DNA of 64,000 nucleotides. Origin: Roseibium litorale. GTDB lineage: Bacteria > Pseudomonadota > Alphaproteobacteria > Rhizobiales > Stappiaceae. Positions 35,986-47,500 of the stretch are shown here, piece by piece. Each line of letters begins with the position of its first letter. Position 1 is the stretch's first letter. The stretch is taken from positions 62,001 to 126,000 of the forward strand of contig NZ_JACYXI010000011.1 of assembly GCF_014842915.1 (NCBI RefSeq), given 5' to 3'. The notes beneath the pieces are model-generated. The model was not told the origin of the DNA and searched no databases. It was given only the letters and a program-made list of their open reading frames with translations. Position numbers and translations under genes: made by a program.

Positions 35986-36985
35986 GTAATCTTAACTTGC
36001 GAGGGGAGGCCCCAAACCAGGTTTTGACCGCTCTTGAAAATGTGCTGATTTCGGAAAAGCCGAGCAAATAGGCGATCTCTTTCATTGGCAGGCGTGTTTC
36101 CGTGATGTAGCGTTCTGCGGCTCCCTTCCGGAACTGTTCGCTAAGCTGGCGGAATGACGTGCCCTCTGCTTCGAGCGCCCGCTGAAGCGAGCGGGGTGAC
36201 ATGTTCATGTGTTCGGCTACATTGTTCAAGCTGTAGTTTCCGAGCTTCATGCTGTCGGCCATCGCGTCCATGATCCGGGACAGCTGGGCATTCTCAGCAA
36301 GGCGCGTTTCAAGTTCCTGCTTTGCTGCCTGGACGAGGATGGCATAGAGATTGTCATCTCCTCCGACTGGACGCCTGTCTAGCAGCTCAGCGGGAAGAAT
36401 GATCGCGTTGCGCTTCTGGCCGAAGACCATCTTGTCTGCGTATTTGTCCAGGAATGGACCGCTCTTCACAGGGCGCTCGGTCGCCAGTTCGATACGCAGT
36501 GGCGGCAGTTCATCTCCGATCGCTGTTTCGAACTTGCGAACGGCCCAGCCGATCCGTCCGAACATATTCTGCTGCCAGGCGCCATAGCCCTCTACAATTG
36601 GCCACTCGAAGCAGCCTTCGTTTTCCGTCTCATGAAAACTGAGCAGATAAACGTTGTTGCGCATCCGGATGTAGTTTACCCAGCTTTGACAGGATTCCCG
36701 TAGTGTTGGAGCGCAGCTGAAAAGGTAGTCGAAGACAGTGAACGTGCCGACATCGATATCATAGAAGATATCGAACATCATTGCGTCATTGCCGGCAAAA
36801 ACCGCAGCGTCCTCGAAAACGCCGAACCAGGCTTTGAACGGAGCCACGCCTTCGGGATCGTCTAACGCGTCGAGATCGAACTTATATTTCTGGGCCAAGT
36901 GTTTCCAGTTCATCCCTCGTGTGAGGGGATGATCCCGCAAAACGCGTAGTGCTTCGCATCTGCACCAGTCTTTGTTGTCATTCAT
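35978..36985 (-). CDS. AraC-family transcriptional regulator (second of two)
   Basis: A 335-residue paralogue of the neighbouring regulator, with the same architecture: an N-terminal ligand-binding-like domain (FDIFYDIDVGTFTVFDYLFS aligned with FDAFYQMPKGHAGSFDYLAL next door) and a two-HTH C-terminus (SLNNVAEHMNMSPRSLQRAL and PMKEIAYLLGFSEISTFSRA, then VKTWFGASPRKLRL). The start at 36985 has GAGG about ten bases upstream; the frame is open to 37048. The pair probably arose by tandem duplication and then diverged. The target genes are unknown. Confidence 0.87.
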   Translation of the reverse strand: MNDNKDWCRCEALRVLRDHPLTRGMNWKHLAQKYKFDLDALDDPEGVAPFKAWFGVFEDAAVFAGNDAMMFDIFYDIDVGTFTVFDYLFSCAPTLRESCQSWVNYIRMRNNVYLLSFHETENEGCFEWPIVEGYGAWQQNMFGRIGWAVRKFETAIGDELPPLRIELATERPVKSGPFLDKYADKMVFGQKRNAIILPAELLDRRPVGGDDNLYAILVQAAKQELETRLAENAQLSRIMDAMADSMKLGNYSLNNVAEHMNMSPRSLQRALEAEGTSFRQLSEQFRKGAAERYITETRLPMKEIAYLLGFSEISTFSRAVKTWFGASPRKLRLQT

Positions 36986-37182
36986 GAGACAACACCTCAC
37001 TGGAATGCCTGTCGATTTTCCCAAGGGTATCTTGTCATGAATTGCCAAGATATGGAACTAAATGCAAAAATTTTTACAAAAAAAGTAATTAATGGATACT
37101 TGCCGTTTCGCCGGAAGGTCAAGCTCGGAAGCATTGTCACTGCCGTCAGAGAGGGGGCAAACGGCCTTTCATTGAGGTTTTT

Positions 37183-37212
37183 CCCGCAGAACGTGCATCT
37201 GCGTTCTGCGGG
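37183..37212. terminator. Hairpin downstream of the beta-oxidation operon
   Basis: A perfect 11-bp stem, CCCGCAGAACG/CGTTCTGCGGG, with an 8-base loop lies 42 bases past the fadJ stop. It lacks a T-run in the operon's direction, so it may stabilise the 3' end instead of ending transcription alone. Confidence 0.6.
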
Positions 37213-37253
37213 AGCATCTGTTTTAAATCGCGACGTCTTTGACCGCTTTGTGA

Positions 37254-39473
37254 TCAGGCGGCCTGTTCTTCAATTTCCGCAGCCTTTTCCGGCGGGAAGC
37301 GGCCATAGAAGGTCTCGTTGCCCTTGGCCATATCACGCAGCAGCTTGTTCGGCTTGAAGCGCGGGCCCCACTTGCGGGTGAACTTCTTGCAAAGCTCCAC
37401 GAAAGTTGCCGTGCCCATGGTGTCGATGTAGCTCAGCGTGCCGCCGGAGTAGGGGGCAAAGCCAAAGCCGAGGATCGAGCCGACATCGGCCTCGCGCACA
37501 TCCGTGAGGCACTTTTCCTCGAAGATGCGCGCGGTTTCGAGCGCCTGCATCACCAGAAGGCGCTGCTTCAGCTCTTCAATGTGGAAGCTGGACGCGGGCT
37601 TGGGCTGACCTACGACCTCCGGAATACCCGGCCACAGCTTCTTGTTCTTGCCTTCATAATCGTAGAAGCCCTTGGCGTTCTTGCGGCCAAAGCGCTCGCG
37701 CTTGACGACCATCTCTTCCAGAATGTTGTCCAGCGGGCCTTCGACATATTTGACGCCGAGATCCTTGCGGGTGGCGGAGACGATCTTCCAGGCCAGATCC
37801 AGGGCCACTTCGTCGCCGAGGGACAGCGGGCCGACGGGCATGCCCGCCATCTTGCCGGCGTTCTCGATCATGGCGGCGGGCACGCCGTCCGCCAGCATCA
37901 TCAGGCCTTCGCGGATGTAGGTCATCACCACGCGGGAGGTGTAGAAACCACGGCTGTCATTGACCACGATCGGCGTCTTCTTGATGGCCTTGATGTAGTC
38001 GAGCGCCATGGACAGTGCCCGGTCCGAGGTCTTCTTGCCCATGATCACTTCGACCAGCATCATCTTGTCGACGGGCGAGAAGAAGTGAATGCCGATGAAG
38101 TTCTTCGGGCGGCTGGAAGCTTCGGCCAGCGAGGTGATCGGCAGGGTCGAGGTGTTGGAGGCATAGATGGCGCGGGGCTTCATCGCGGCCTCGGCCTTCT
38201 CCGTCACCTGGCGCTTGACTTCCCGGTCCTCGAACACGGCTTCGATCACCAGATCGCAGTCGCTGAGGGCTTCATAGTCGGCGGTCGCGTTGATCTTTGC
38301 CAGAAGCTTGTCCTTCTGCTCCGGGGTGGCGTGGCCACGCTGGACGGACTTGGTGATCAGGCTTTCCGAATGCGCCTTGCCCTTGTCGGCAGCTTCCTGG
38401 TCCCGGTCGATCAGCACAACGTCGATACCTGCCTGAGCGGTGACATAAGCAATGCCGGCTCCCATGAATCCTGCACCCAGAATACCGACCTTCTTGATCT
38501 TGTTCGGGCGCTGGCCAGCGGGGCGGCGGGCACCCTTGTTCAGCTCCTGCATGGAGACGAAGAGCGAGCGGATCATGTTCGCGGCTTCCGGCGTCTGAAG
38601 CACCTTGGCGAAGTAGCGGCTCTCGACCTGAAGGGCCAGGTCCATCGGCAGCTGCAGGCCTTCCACAACCGCGCTCATCAGGTAGCGCGGGCCAGGGTAG
38701 TTGTCATAGGTCTCGCGGCGGTAGATCGCATTGGCTGCTGGCCAGAACTGGAACCCTGCCGGGGAATAGATCGGGCCGTTCGGCAGCTTGAAGCCCTTCT
38801 TGTCCCAGGGCTTGACCGGGTCGACCCCGGCGGCAAGCAGCTTGCGGGCTGCATCGATCAGTTTCTTTGCCGGAGCCAGGTCATCGATCAGCTTCAGCTG
38901 CTTGGCCTGTGCGCCGCGCAGGGTTTTGCCCTGCAGCAGGAACTGCATGGCCTGCTGGCCATCGGCCATGCGCATGACGCGCTGCGTGCCGCCTGCGCCC
39001 GGGAAAAGGCCGACCTTCACTTCCGGCAGGCCCATCTTGAAGCCGTCATCATCCGAGCCGAGGCGGGCGTGGCAGGCCAGGGCCAGTTCGGTGCCGCCAC
39101 CCATGCAGGTGCCGTTGATCGCCGCGATGAACGGCTTGCCGCAGGTTTCCAGCTTCCGGTAGATCAGCGACAGCTTGCGCGAGCCCTCGAAGAGAGCCTT
39201 GGCAGCCGCTTCCGGGTCCTTGGCGCGCTGCTTGTGGAAGTCCGTCAGAAGGCCTTCCAGCATGGTCAGATCGGCGCCGCCGGAGAAGGCGGATTTGCCC
39301 GAGGTGATGATCGCGCCCTTGATGGCCTCATCGCCTGCGACCTGATCGACGATCTGGTTCAGCTCTTCCATCACGGTTAGATCGATGACATTCATCGATT
39401 TGCCCGGCATGTCCCAGGTGATCAGGGCAAAGCCGTCGGAACCGGTTTCAACGGTGAAATTCTTGTAGGTCAT
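37254..39473 (-). CDS. fadJ: Enoyl-CoA hydratase / 3-hydroxyacyl-CoA dehydrogenase (FadJ/FadB type)
   Basis: Bifunctional beta-oxidation enzyme of 739 residues. The N-terminal crotonase domain has the oxyanion loops [13 protein letters not shown] and [20 protein letters not shown], with the acidic residue in [18 protein letters not shown]. The dehydrogenase domain begins with the NAD fold [20 protein letters not shown] and keeps the catalytic histidine region [13 protein letters not shown], ending in two C-terminal dehydrogenase repeats. I start at 39473 ([11 protein letters not shown]), which has AGGAGA nine bases upstream. It is the last gene of the operon, 22 bases after the thiolase. Confidence 0.93.
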   Translation of the reverse strand: MTYKNFTVETGSDGFALITWDMPGKSMNVIDLTVMEELNQIVDQVAGDEAIKGAIITSGKSAFSGGADLTMLEGLLTDFHKQRAKDPEAAAKALFEGSRKLSLIYRKLETCGKPFIAAINGTCMGGGTELALACHARLGSDDDGFKMGLPEVKVGLFPGAGGTQRVMRMADGQQAMQFLLQGKTLRGAQAKQLKLIDDLAPAKKLIDAARKLLAAGVDPVKPWDKKGFKLPNGPIYSPAGFQFWPAANAIYRRETYDNYPGPRYLMSAVVEGLQLPMDLALQVESRYFAKVLQTPEAANMIRSLFVSMQELNKGARRPAGQRPNKIKKVGILGAGFMGAGIAYVTAQAGIDVVLIDRDQEAADKGKAHSESLITKSVQRGHATPEQKDKLLAKINATADYEALSDCDLVIEAVFEDREVKRQVTEKAEAAMKPRAIYASNTSTLPITSLAEASSRPKNFIGIHFFSPVDKMMLVEVIMGKKTSDRALSMALDYIKAIKKTPIVVNDSRGFYTSRVVMTYIREGLMMLADGVPAAMIENAGKMAGMPVGPLSLGDEVALDLAWKIVSATRKDLGVKYVEGPLDNILEEMVVKRERFGRKNAKGFYDYEGKNKKLWPGIPEVVGQPKPASSFHIEELKQRLLVMQALETARIFEEKCLTDVREADVGSILGFGFAPYSGGTLSYIDTMGTATFVELCKKFTRKWGPRFKPNKLLRDMAKGNETFYGRFPPEKAAEIEEQAA

Positions 39474-39495
39474 TTTCGTCTCCTCCGTTTCCGTC

Positions 39496-40704
<1,209 letters not shown>

Positions 40705-40729
40705 GGTGTCCTCCTCAAATTCTGATCTT

Positions 40730-41368
40730 TTACGACTTGGCCGGCAGGGGATGGCCGGGCATCAGGTCGTAAGGTGATTTCCAGCCGGGTAGGGCGCGGA
40801 TCGCGTCCAGCCAGCGGTTGATGTTCGGGTAAGCGCTGAAGTCGATGCCGATCTCGTCCGGCCAGAACAGATAGCCACAGAGCGAAAAATCGGCGATCGT
40901 GGGACGGTCACCGATGGTGAATTTGCGCCCATTCAGATGGGCGTCCAGCACCGCATAGGCACCCTTCGCCCGGCCCTCCAGCCAGGCCGTGACGTCCGTT
41001 TCACCTGTCTTTGCAAACATGCGCAGAAAGCGGAGCGTGGCCGTGTAGCTGGTCAGCTTGTGGTTATCGAACAGGATCCAGCGCAGGATCTCCCGGCGCT
41101 CCTCCTCAGTCTTCCAGCCAAAGGTGCCGAGTTCGGACACCAGATAGTCGAGAATGACACCGGACTGGCTGAGGCGGATGCCCTTATGGTCCAGAACCGG
41201 AATCTCGCCCATCTCGTTCACGGTTTCCCGGAATTCCGGTGTCCGGGAGGCTCCATTGAAGAAGTCGACCCAGACAGGACTCCAGTCAGCACCGCTAAGC
41301 TCCAGCATCAGGGCAACCTTGTAGGCATTCCCGGACTGGGCAAAACAGTGAAGAGTGTATTCGGACAT
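40730..41368 (-). CDS. Glutathione S-transferase family protein
   Basis: A 212-residue GST with an N-terminal thioredoxin-like domain (YTLHCFAQSGNAYKVALMLE; the SGN segment occupies the catalytic Ser/Cys/Tyr position), the cis-proline site GEIPVLDH and the glutathione-contact region LSQSGVILDYLV. The helical C-terminal domain follows. It is placed inside a fatty-acid beta-oxidation operon, where it might detoxify reactive acyl or aldehyde by-products; that is inference from position. Confidence 0.88.
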   Translation of the reverse strand: MSEYTLHCFAQSGNAYKVALMLELSGADWSPVWVDFFNGASRTPEFRETVNEMGEIPVLDHKGIRLSQSGVILDYLVSELGTFGWKTEEERREILRWILFDNHKLTSYTATLRFLRMFAKTGETDVTAWLEGRAKGAYAVLDAHLNGRKFTIGDRPTIADFSLCGYLFWPDEIGIDFSAYPNINRWLDAIRALPGWKSPYDLMPGHPLPAKS

Positions 41369-41400
41369 GGCTTGGCTTTCCTACGCGGGGGCTGACCTTT

Positions 41401-41442
41401 CCGGCAGCCAGGGAAGGGGCCCGGAAGGCTCCCTCCCTGCCG
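41401..41442. other. Intra-operon hairpin between acyl-CoA dehydrogenase and GST
   Basis: CCGGCAG pairs with CTGCCGG and an inner AGGGA pairs with TCCCT across a 15-base loop, with small internal bulges. It could be an mRNA processing or attenuation site within the operon. Confidence 0.5.
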
Positions 41443-41450
41443 GATCAGGA

Positions 41451-43247
41451 TCAGAACTGGGCAGCGTCCAGCGACATCATCGTGTCCGCGCCCGAGGTAA
41501 TCCGGGCAAGATGGGCTCCGGTTTCAGGCATCAAGCGTTCCATGAAGAAGGTGGCGAAAGTGAGCTTGGCCTTCAGCCACTCTTCCTTGCCATCCGCCCC
41601 AGCTGCCAGCTTGGCATTCACGGTCTTGACGATCTTCGCCCACATGTAGCCAAGAGCAACCAGCCCGAAGAGGTGCATGTAGTCGACGGAGCCGCCGCCC
41701 GCATGGTCCGGGTTCTTCATGGCGTTGTTCATGAACCACATGGTCGCCTGCTGCAGGTGATCGAGGCCCTGCTTCAGCGGCTTCAGGTAAGGCTGAAGCG
41801 CTTCGTCCTCGCCGTTTTCCTTCAGGAATGCGTTCACTTCGCCGAAGAAGCCCATGACGGCGCGGCCGCCGTTGGCGGGCAGCTTGCGGCCCACAAGGTC
41901 CAGAGCCTGAATGCCGTTTGCGCCTTCGTAGATCATGGCGATACGGGCATCGCGGACAAACTGCTCCATGCCCCACTCGGCAATATAGCCGTGACCGCCG
42001 AACATCTGCTGGGCGTTGACCGCATTGGCAAAGCCCGTATCGGTGAGAACACCCTTTAGGACCGGGGTCATCAGGCCCATCATGTCATCGGCCTTGGTGC
42101 GGGCCTTTTCATCCGGCGAGCGGTGGGAAACATCGCCCTGAAGGGCGGTCCACAGAACCAGAGCGCGGGCTGCCTCATTGAAGGAGCGGATCTGCATCAG
42201 CACGCGGCGCACGTCCGGGTGGACGATGATCGGGTCTGCTGCCTTGTCCGGGTTCTTCGGGCCTGTCAGAGAGCGGCCCTGAATGCGGTCCTTGGCGTAG
42301 ACGACAGCGTTCTGATAGGCGACCTCCGACTGGGCAAGACCCTGAACGGCAACGCCAAGGCGGGCTTCGTTCATCATGGTGAACATGGCGCGCAGGCCCT
42401 TGTTCTCCTCGCCCACGAGCCAGCCGGTGGCTGCGTCATAGTTCATGACGCAGGTGGCGTTGGCGTGAATGCCCATCTTGTGCTCGATGGAACCGCAAGA
42501 GACGCCGTTGTTTTCGCCGATGGATCCATCGTCACCAACGCTCTTCTTCGGGACGACAAAGAGCGAGATGCCCTTGACCCCTTCCGGGGCGCCTTCGATG
42601 CGGGCCAGGACCAGATGGACAATGTTGTCCACCATGTCGTGCTCGCCCGCGGAAATGAAGATCTTGGTGCCGGTGATCTTGTAGCTGCCATCAGCCTGGG
42701 GAACCGCCTTGGTGCGGATGAGACCCAGATCGGTGCCGCAATGAGGCTCCGTCAGGTTCATCGTTCCGGTCCATTCGCCGGAGATCATCTTCGGTAGATA
42801 TTTCGCCTTGAGCTCGTCATTGGCGTGCAAGGTGAGGGCTGCCACAGCACCGGCGGTCAGGCCGGGATACATGGCGAAGGCCATGTTGGAGGAGGACAAA
42901 TATTCATTGAGAACAATGGCGAGCGTGTGCGGCAGGCCTTGTCCGCCAAAATCTGGATCGGCGGACAGAGTGCCCCAGCCTGCTTCGCAGAAGGCGTCAT
43001 AAGCAGCCTTGAAGCCTTTGGGTGGGGTAACCGTGCCATCGTCGTGGCGGGTGCAGCCTTCCTGGTCACCGGAGAGGTTCAGCGGCTGGAGCACTTCCTC
43101 TGCGAACTTTGCACCTTCCCGCAGGATGGCTTCGAGCAGGTCGCCGCTGGCATCTGCGAAGCCCGGGAGATCGGCATAGGTGTCGAGACCCAGAACGTCA
43201 TTCAGCAGGAAGAGGGTATCGTCGACAGGTGCGGTATAGCTCGGCAT
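41451..43247 (-). CDS. Acyl-CoA dehydrogenase (long form with C-terminal extension)
   Basis: FAD enzyme for the first step of beta-oxidation, 598 residues, the length of the FadE-like/DmdC branch rather than the ~380-residue short-chain enzymes. Seen: the flavin-binding [50 protein letters not shown], and [21 protein letters not shown], whose following [20 protein letters not shown] is diagnostic. A C-terminal helical domain of ~130 residues follows. Start at 43247 ([10 protein letters not shown]), with GGGAGGATTTCC upstream. It is the first gene of the operon and carries a dyad in its promoter. Confidence 0.92.
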   Translation of the reverse strand: MPSYTAPVDDTLFLLNDVLGLDTYADLPGFADASGDLLEAILREGAKFAEEVLQPLNLSGDQEGCTRHDDGTVTPPKGFKAAYDAFCEAGWGTLSADPDFGGQGLPHTLAIVLNEYLSSSNMAFAMYPGLTAGAVAALTLHANDELKAKYLPKMISGEWTGTMNLTEPHCGTDLGLIRTKAVPQADGSYKITGTKIFISAGEHDMVDNIVHLVLARIEGAPEGVKGISLFVVPKKSVGDDGSIGENNGVSCGSIEHKMGIHANATCVMNYDAATGWLVGEENKGLRAMFTMMNEARLGVAVQGLAQSEVAYQNAVVYAKDRIQGRSLTGPKNPDKAADPIIVHPDVRRVLMQIRSFNEAARALVLWTALQGDVSHRSPDEKARTKADDMMGLMTPVLKGVLTDTGFANAVNAQQMFGGHGYIAEWGMEQFVRDARIAMIYEGANGIQALDLVGRKLPANGGRAVMGFFGEVNAFLKENGEDEALQPYLKPLKQGLDHLQQATMWFMNNAMKNPDHAGGGSVDYMHLFGLVALGYMWAKIVKTVNAKLAAGADGKEEWLKAKLTFATFFMERLMPETGAHLARITSGADTMMSLDAAQF

Positions 43248-43283
43248 GGAAATCCTCCCAGATTTGCCGGTGACTGCAGTACT

Positions 43284-43303
43284 TGACGTTTCCGTAAACG
43301 TCA
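43284..43303. promoter_or_regulatory. Perfect dyad in the beta-oxidation operon promoter
   Basis: TGACGTTT and AAACGTCA are exact inverse complements separated by four bases, 37 bp before the acyl-CoA dehydrogenase start. It is the likely operator of the adjacent MerR regulator and resembles LiuR-type sites of acyl-CoA catabolism genes, although that match is from memory. Confidence 0.7.
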
Positions 43304-43572
43304 CCTTGCTCTTTTTATAGTCAGGCTCACTCGTCTCAGCAAGGGGGTGTCCTTGGGGAAAGGTGCGCTTATTTTTGCGATTTTCCACCCATATGGTGCA
43401 TTTTTCGGGTTTGCCTCATCGAAATGTGAAGCCCGGCAAGCCATTTTTGTTCGTTTTTTGCTGTTTCACGAATGAAGCGCTTCTACGCGCAATCCGTCAA
43501 TCGAAATCCGGAAACACGCCATGGGGGAGGGTTTCGGGGAGGGGCTTGAAAGAGTGCTCCGCATACGGGCAT

Positions 43573-43602
43573 GAAAAAACCCGCTCCGGAGCCGGAGCGG
43601 GT
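43573..43602 (-). terminator. Terminator of the MerR gene
   Basis: AACCCGCTCCGG/CCGGAGCGGGTT forms a 12-bp stem with an AG loop; on the minus strand it runs into six T. It isolates merR from the operon downstream. Confidence 0.92.
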
Positions 43603-43631
43603 TAAATGGGAATGCAGACCTGGTGCGAAGA

Positions 43632-44096
43632 TCACTCCTCGCCAGCGGCTTCCTTGTGCTTCAGCATGCCGGAGACGATTTCCACGGTCCGGGAGAGTTC
43701 TTCAATGGCCTGCTCGATATCCCGGCGCTGTTCTTCCAGAACGGCGATCTGGTCGGAGAAGCGGGACAGGGCCACACGCAGCTGGGTGACCTGGCCATCG
43801 CGCAGATCATAGAGATCGAGCATGTCGCGGATCTCTGTCAGGGAAAAACCGACCCGCTTGCCCATCAGGACGAGCTTCAGACGTGCCCGGTCGCGGCGGG
43901 TGTAGACCCGGTTCAGGCCGTCACGCTTCGGGTTCAAGAGGCCCTTGTCTTCGTAGAAGCGCAGGGTCCGCAGGGTGCATTTGAATTCCTTGGCGAGATC
44001 GCCAATCGTGAACTGGGTCTTCTTGGTGCTTTCGTCGCGTGCTGCAACAACGTCGACGAGTTCGTTCTCGTCCAGTATCGAAAGTGCTTCGCTCAT
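43632..44096 (-). CDS. MerR-family transcriptional regulator
   Basis: A 154-residue regulator starting at 44096 (MSEALSILDENELVD). It carries the N-terminal winged HTH (FTIGDLAKEFKCTLRTLRFY, EDKGLLNPKRDG) and a long C-terminal dimerisation helix (DQIAVLEEQRRDIEQAIEEL). No metal-binding cysteine cluster is seen at the C-terminus, which argues against a metal sensor. It lies just upstream of the acyl-CoA dehydrogenase operon on the same strand, separated by a terminator, and both promoters have dyads. A regulator of fatty-acid or branched-chain acyl-CoA catabolism is the best guess. Confidence 0.88.
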   Translation of the reverse strand: MSEALSILDENELVDVVAARDESTKKTQFTIGDLAKEFKCTLRTLRFYEDKGLLNPKRDGLNRVYTRRDRARLKLVLMGKRVGFSLTEIRDMLDLYDLRDGQVTQLRVALSRFSDQIAVLEEQRRDIEQAIEELSRTVEIVSGMLKHKEAAGEE

Positions 44097-44253
44097 TGAG
44101 TTTATCCTGTCCAAGCCTTGCGGCTGGAGGTCATTTTCATCTCGGCAATGCCGGACCATTGGCGGCGGTTTTACCCGTCGTTTTGCCAAGGCCGTTCCGG
44201 CGAATGTGGATAAGGCCGCGCGCGTTCCGCCGCGTGTCTTGATAACGACGTGT

Positions 44254-44268
44254 ACCTTACGCGAAGGT
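44254..44268. promoter_or_regulatory. Dyad upstream of the MerR gene
   Basis: ACCTT and AAGGT arms flank ACGCG, with outer bases TGT and TCA extending the symmetry partly. It lies about 158 bp before the merR start and shares the TGAC-x-TT half-site look of the operon dyad at 43284. Autoregulation is inferred. Confidence 0.5.
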
Positions 44269-44391
44269 CAAGGTCCAGCGTCAGCAGCTTCAAGATTTCA
44301 GTTTCGTTAACCGGAGCAGCTGGCCGGAATTGCGGTTTCTTCCAGAAAGTCGGGTTGCCAGCGCAGCCGGCGTTGCATTTGGCAATGCCGA

Positions 44392-44426
44392 TTAACGCCG
44401 TGTTTACCCTGTCTGGAGAAAGATTC
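44392..44426 (+). promoter_or_regulatory. CtrA-like box and GANTC site before the PodJ-like gene
   Basis: TTAA-N7-TTTA at 44392-44406 is one base off the CtrA consensus. GATTC at 44422-44426 is a CcrM methylation site (GANTC). Both lie within 130 bp of the podJ-like start. The remainder of 44097-44520 shows only the merR dyad. Confidence 0.55.
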
Positions 44427-44520
44427 CGCAAATGCTGCCTGCTTGTTTGTACTGAGTTTCGCGTCGTGCAGCCCATAACAGTTCATTAGCGGTCTTCGGA
44501 TCGCAGGCCAGGGTGCAGAT

Positions 44521-47500
44521 ATGCCGGCTTGGAAAACACGTGAGGCAGGACGCCTTAATCGCGATGGTCACATGAAGCGTGACGAGCGGTCCGGGCACTA
44601 TTCCGATGACGCTTATTCCAGCGATCCCAGGCGCATGTCTGAAGAGCCCTCCAGCCGCGTCGAACGGCTGACACGGACGGCAACCTCTCTTGGCCGCACC
44701 CGCGTTCCCGAGGGAGGGCATGCGGTGGATGAGGACGAGATGGAGGCCGTCGCGAGCGAGTTGGACCGGCTCCTGAGCGACCGGGCACCGCGTGGCAACC
44801 GCCGCGGACCGCGCCGCGCTCCCCGGCCTCAGCCTGAACCTGCATGGCGGGACGAGGCCTCTTTCCGCGACCGCTATGAGCAGGAAGACGATGGGTATGG
44901 CTATGACCAGCCCAGCCCCCGTATGGACGAAGACTGGGACGCCGAAGACCGGTTTGCACCGCGCCGTGCTGTCCGCGAGGAGGCGGCCCCGGTGCGCGAG
45001 GCTGTACGTGAGGCGCGCCGGCCGGCTCCCCGAGTTGCTCCCCGCCGCCCGGCGGAGACCTACACCGTGCCCGCAAGACATTATGAAGAAGACCACTCCT
45101 TTGAAAATGGGCCTTATGGAGGCGCCGCCTTTGAAGAGGAGCAGGCATCCTATAGCGCTGCCCGCTATGAGGACAGTGAGCCGGAGCGTCCGTATTACGC
45201 TGAGCGGGAGCCTTTCCGTTCGCGCCGCCCCCTGACCGAACGTCCGCCATCTGCGCCGGACATGTCGATCTACAAGGACCTGAGCCGCCGCATTGACGCC
45301 CTGCGCAAGCCGCAGGAAGAAGCTTACCGGATGGTGCGTGAGGAGCTTGGCTCTCTCAAAACGGCCATCGGCACCTACACGGCTGGCACGGATGAGAAGG
45401 TTGGCCAGCAAAACAGCGAGCTGCGCCGCCTGTCGGAAATGGTGTCCCGGCTCCGGGTCGAGCGGACTGATGACACGTTCGCCCGCGAAGTGCGCAAGGA
45501 AGTTGCCGAGCTGAAGAGCATGGTGGGCCGCACCAACGTGGACGGGGCGCTGAAAAGCCTTGAGCATGGCTATGCCCATATTCTCCAGCGGCTGGATGAG
45601 TTGACCCGGGCGACCGTCGATCCGCGCATTCTGCACAGTGTCACGGAACGCCTTTCCGAGATTGAAGACGCCTTTGCCGCACTCCCGCGCGGTGAGCAGA
45701 TGAGCGTCCTCCAGGATCGTGTCGCCGACATTTCCGAGCGGGTCGAGCATCTTCTGCGTCAGAACAGCCGTTCGGAAATCGAGCCGCTGCGTGCCGAATT
45801 GCGGGACGTGCGCGCCTTTGTGGAAGACATCGACGTTTCCGGTCTTGTCGACGCCATTGATGACCGTATGCGGGTTGTGGCGGGCCGGCTGGACGATATC
45901 GAGAAGCTTGCGCATCAGCACAAGGGGCTGGACAGCCGTTTGTCTGCCATGGAAGACCGGCTGCCCGATGCCGAGGTTCTGGGCCGCCTTCAAGGACGTC
46001 TTGAGGACATCGTCGGCATGATGTCTGGCGAGAGGATGGGACAGGGCGACCCTTCTCATCTCATCGGCGTCGACAGCAAGCTTCAGGAGATTTCCAGCCG
46101 CCTCGACCGCATGGAAAAGGTTGTGCCTGCCACGGGCGAACCCGCAGCCTATACCGCGATCGAGCGCCGCCTGGAGGCGATCTCCGGCAAGATCGAGGCG
46201 ATCGAGAAAAAGGCTGAACACACCACAGCGGCGCAAGTGCAGGCGCTTGCCGGCATGTCCGGCAAGAACAGCCAAGTTCTGAGCGAACTGCAGTCCCGGA
46301 TCGAGATGCTGACCACGGAACTGGATCGGCCGCGGGAAACCGTGACCACCAGTGATCTCGCCCGTCTTAGTCAGGAAATCGGCGATATGCGGGCGCAGCT
46401 GGAAGCCCGTCCGCAGACCTCCGTGCTCGAACAGAGGATCAGCGAACTGGCCGATGCTGTCTCGCGTGGCAGCGACATGGGCGATGACCCGCGTCTTGAG
46501 TATCTGGCCACAAAAGTTGCCAGCTTGGCCGAGCAGATCGAGAATGTCAGCCATCTCGATGGTGACGTATCCCGATTTGGCGCCGTTCTGGCCCGGATCG
46601 AGGATGGATTGAAGGCCTCGCGGGCCGATGCGGCTGAAATCGCGAAGGCCGCCGCCCGGGAAGCTGTTGCCTCGAGGCCTACCGCGAAGTCTGCACAATA
46701 TGACGATGCGATCGAAGGCCTGCAGTCGGATCTCCGCCGCCTTCTTGATGCCGCCGAAGGCGCAGATGAGCGGACCCGCAACACATTCAAGGGTGTTCAG
46801 GACATCCTGTCCGCGCTGACCGACCGGCTGGACCATCTCGAGCGCTCCAGCGCGCGTCCGCGCGCCGAGGCCCCTGAGGCTGTCAGCGCGCCATCCCGCA
46901 AGCTGAGCCTCCGCCGCAAGGTGGAGAAGGAGCCAGAACGTCCCGTCGAACGGGTGCGCGACCGCAAGGCCGATTTCATCGCTGCAGCCCGCCGGGCCGC
47001 GCAGGCCGCTTCCGAAGAAGCAGCCAGTATCGAAGCCCAGATGGGCCGCGAACAAGGCAAGCCGGAAAAGGATGATAGCAGCGGCAAGGCCCGCGCTGGA
47101 TGGCTGCGCAAGGTTCTCAAGCGTTCGGACGAGGCTGGCGAAACCACGCCGAGCCCTTCGGAGGCCATGCAGGCCAGAGCCCTTGGACGGGAAGAGCAGC
47201 GCCGTGCGCCGGTCGTGGAATTGCCGCGTGAGACGAAGGGGCAGGCCGAACCGGATCATGAAAGCCATGAAGAGGACAACGCTCCGGCAGGCGGAGGCGG
47301 ACGCAAGCGCGCCCTGCTGTTTGCTGCTGCGGCTGTCGTGCTTGCTCTTGGAACCCTGCAGGTCTTCCGCGCCGTGACCGGCGGTCAGGACAGCGGAGCG
47401 GATCTTCTCGCTGAGGCTCCGATGGAGCAGCAGGAGACATCCTCGGATCTTGCACAGAGCCAGAACGAAACTCCGGCAGCGCAAACGGCTCCGGCTACTG

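Noticed and set aside
37049..37182. AT-rich stretch upstream of the second AraC gene considered as a small gene
   Set aside because: The short frame there has no ribosome site and is best read as promoter DNA.
37581..39380. 599-residue plus-strand frame opposite fadJ
   Set aside because: Low-complexity His/Gly/Arg composition typical of an antisense shadow of a real GC-rich gene.
44404..47484. 1026-residue open frame on the minus strand opposite the PodJ-like gene
   Set aside because: It is a shadow caused by the GC-rich third positions of the plus-strand gene; no ribosome site, no domain, and codon pattern fits the opposite strand.
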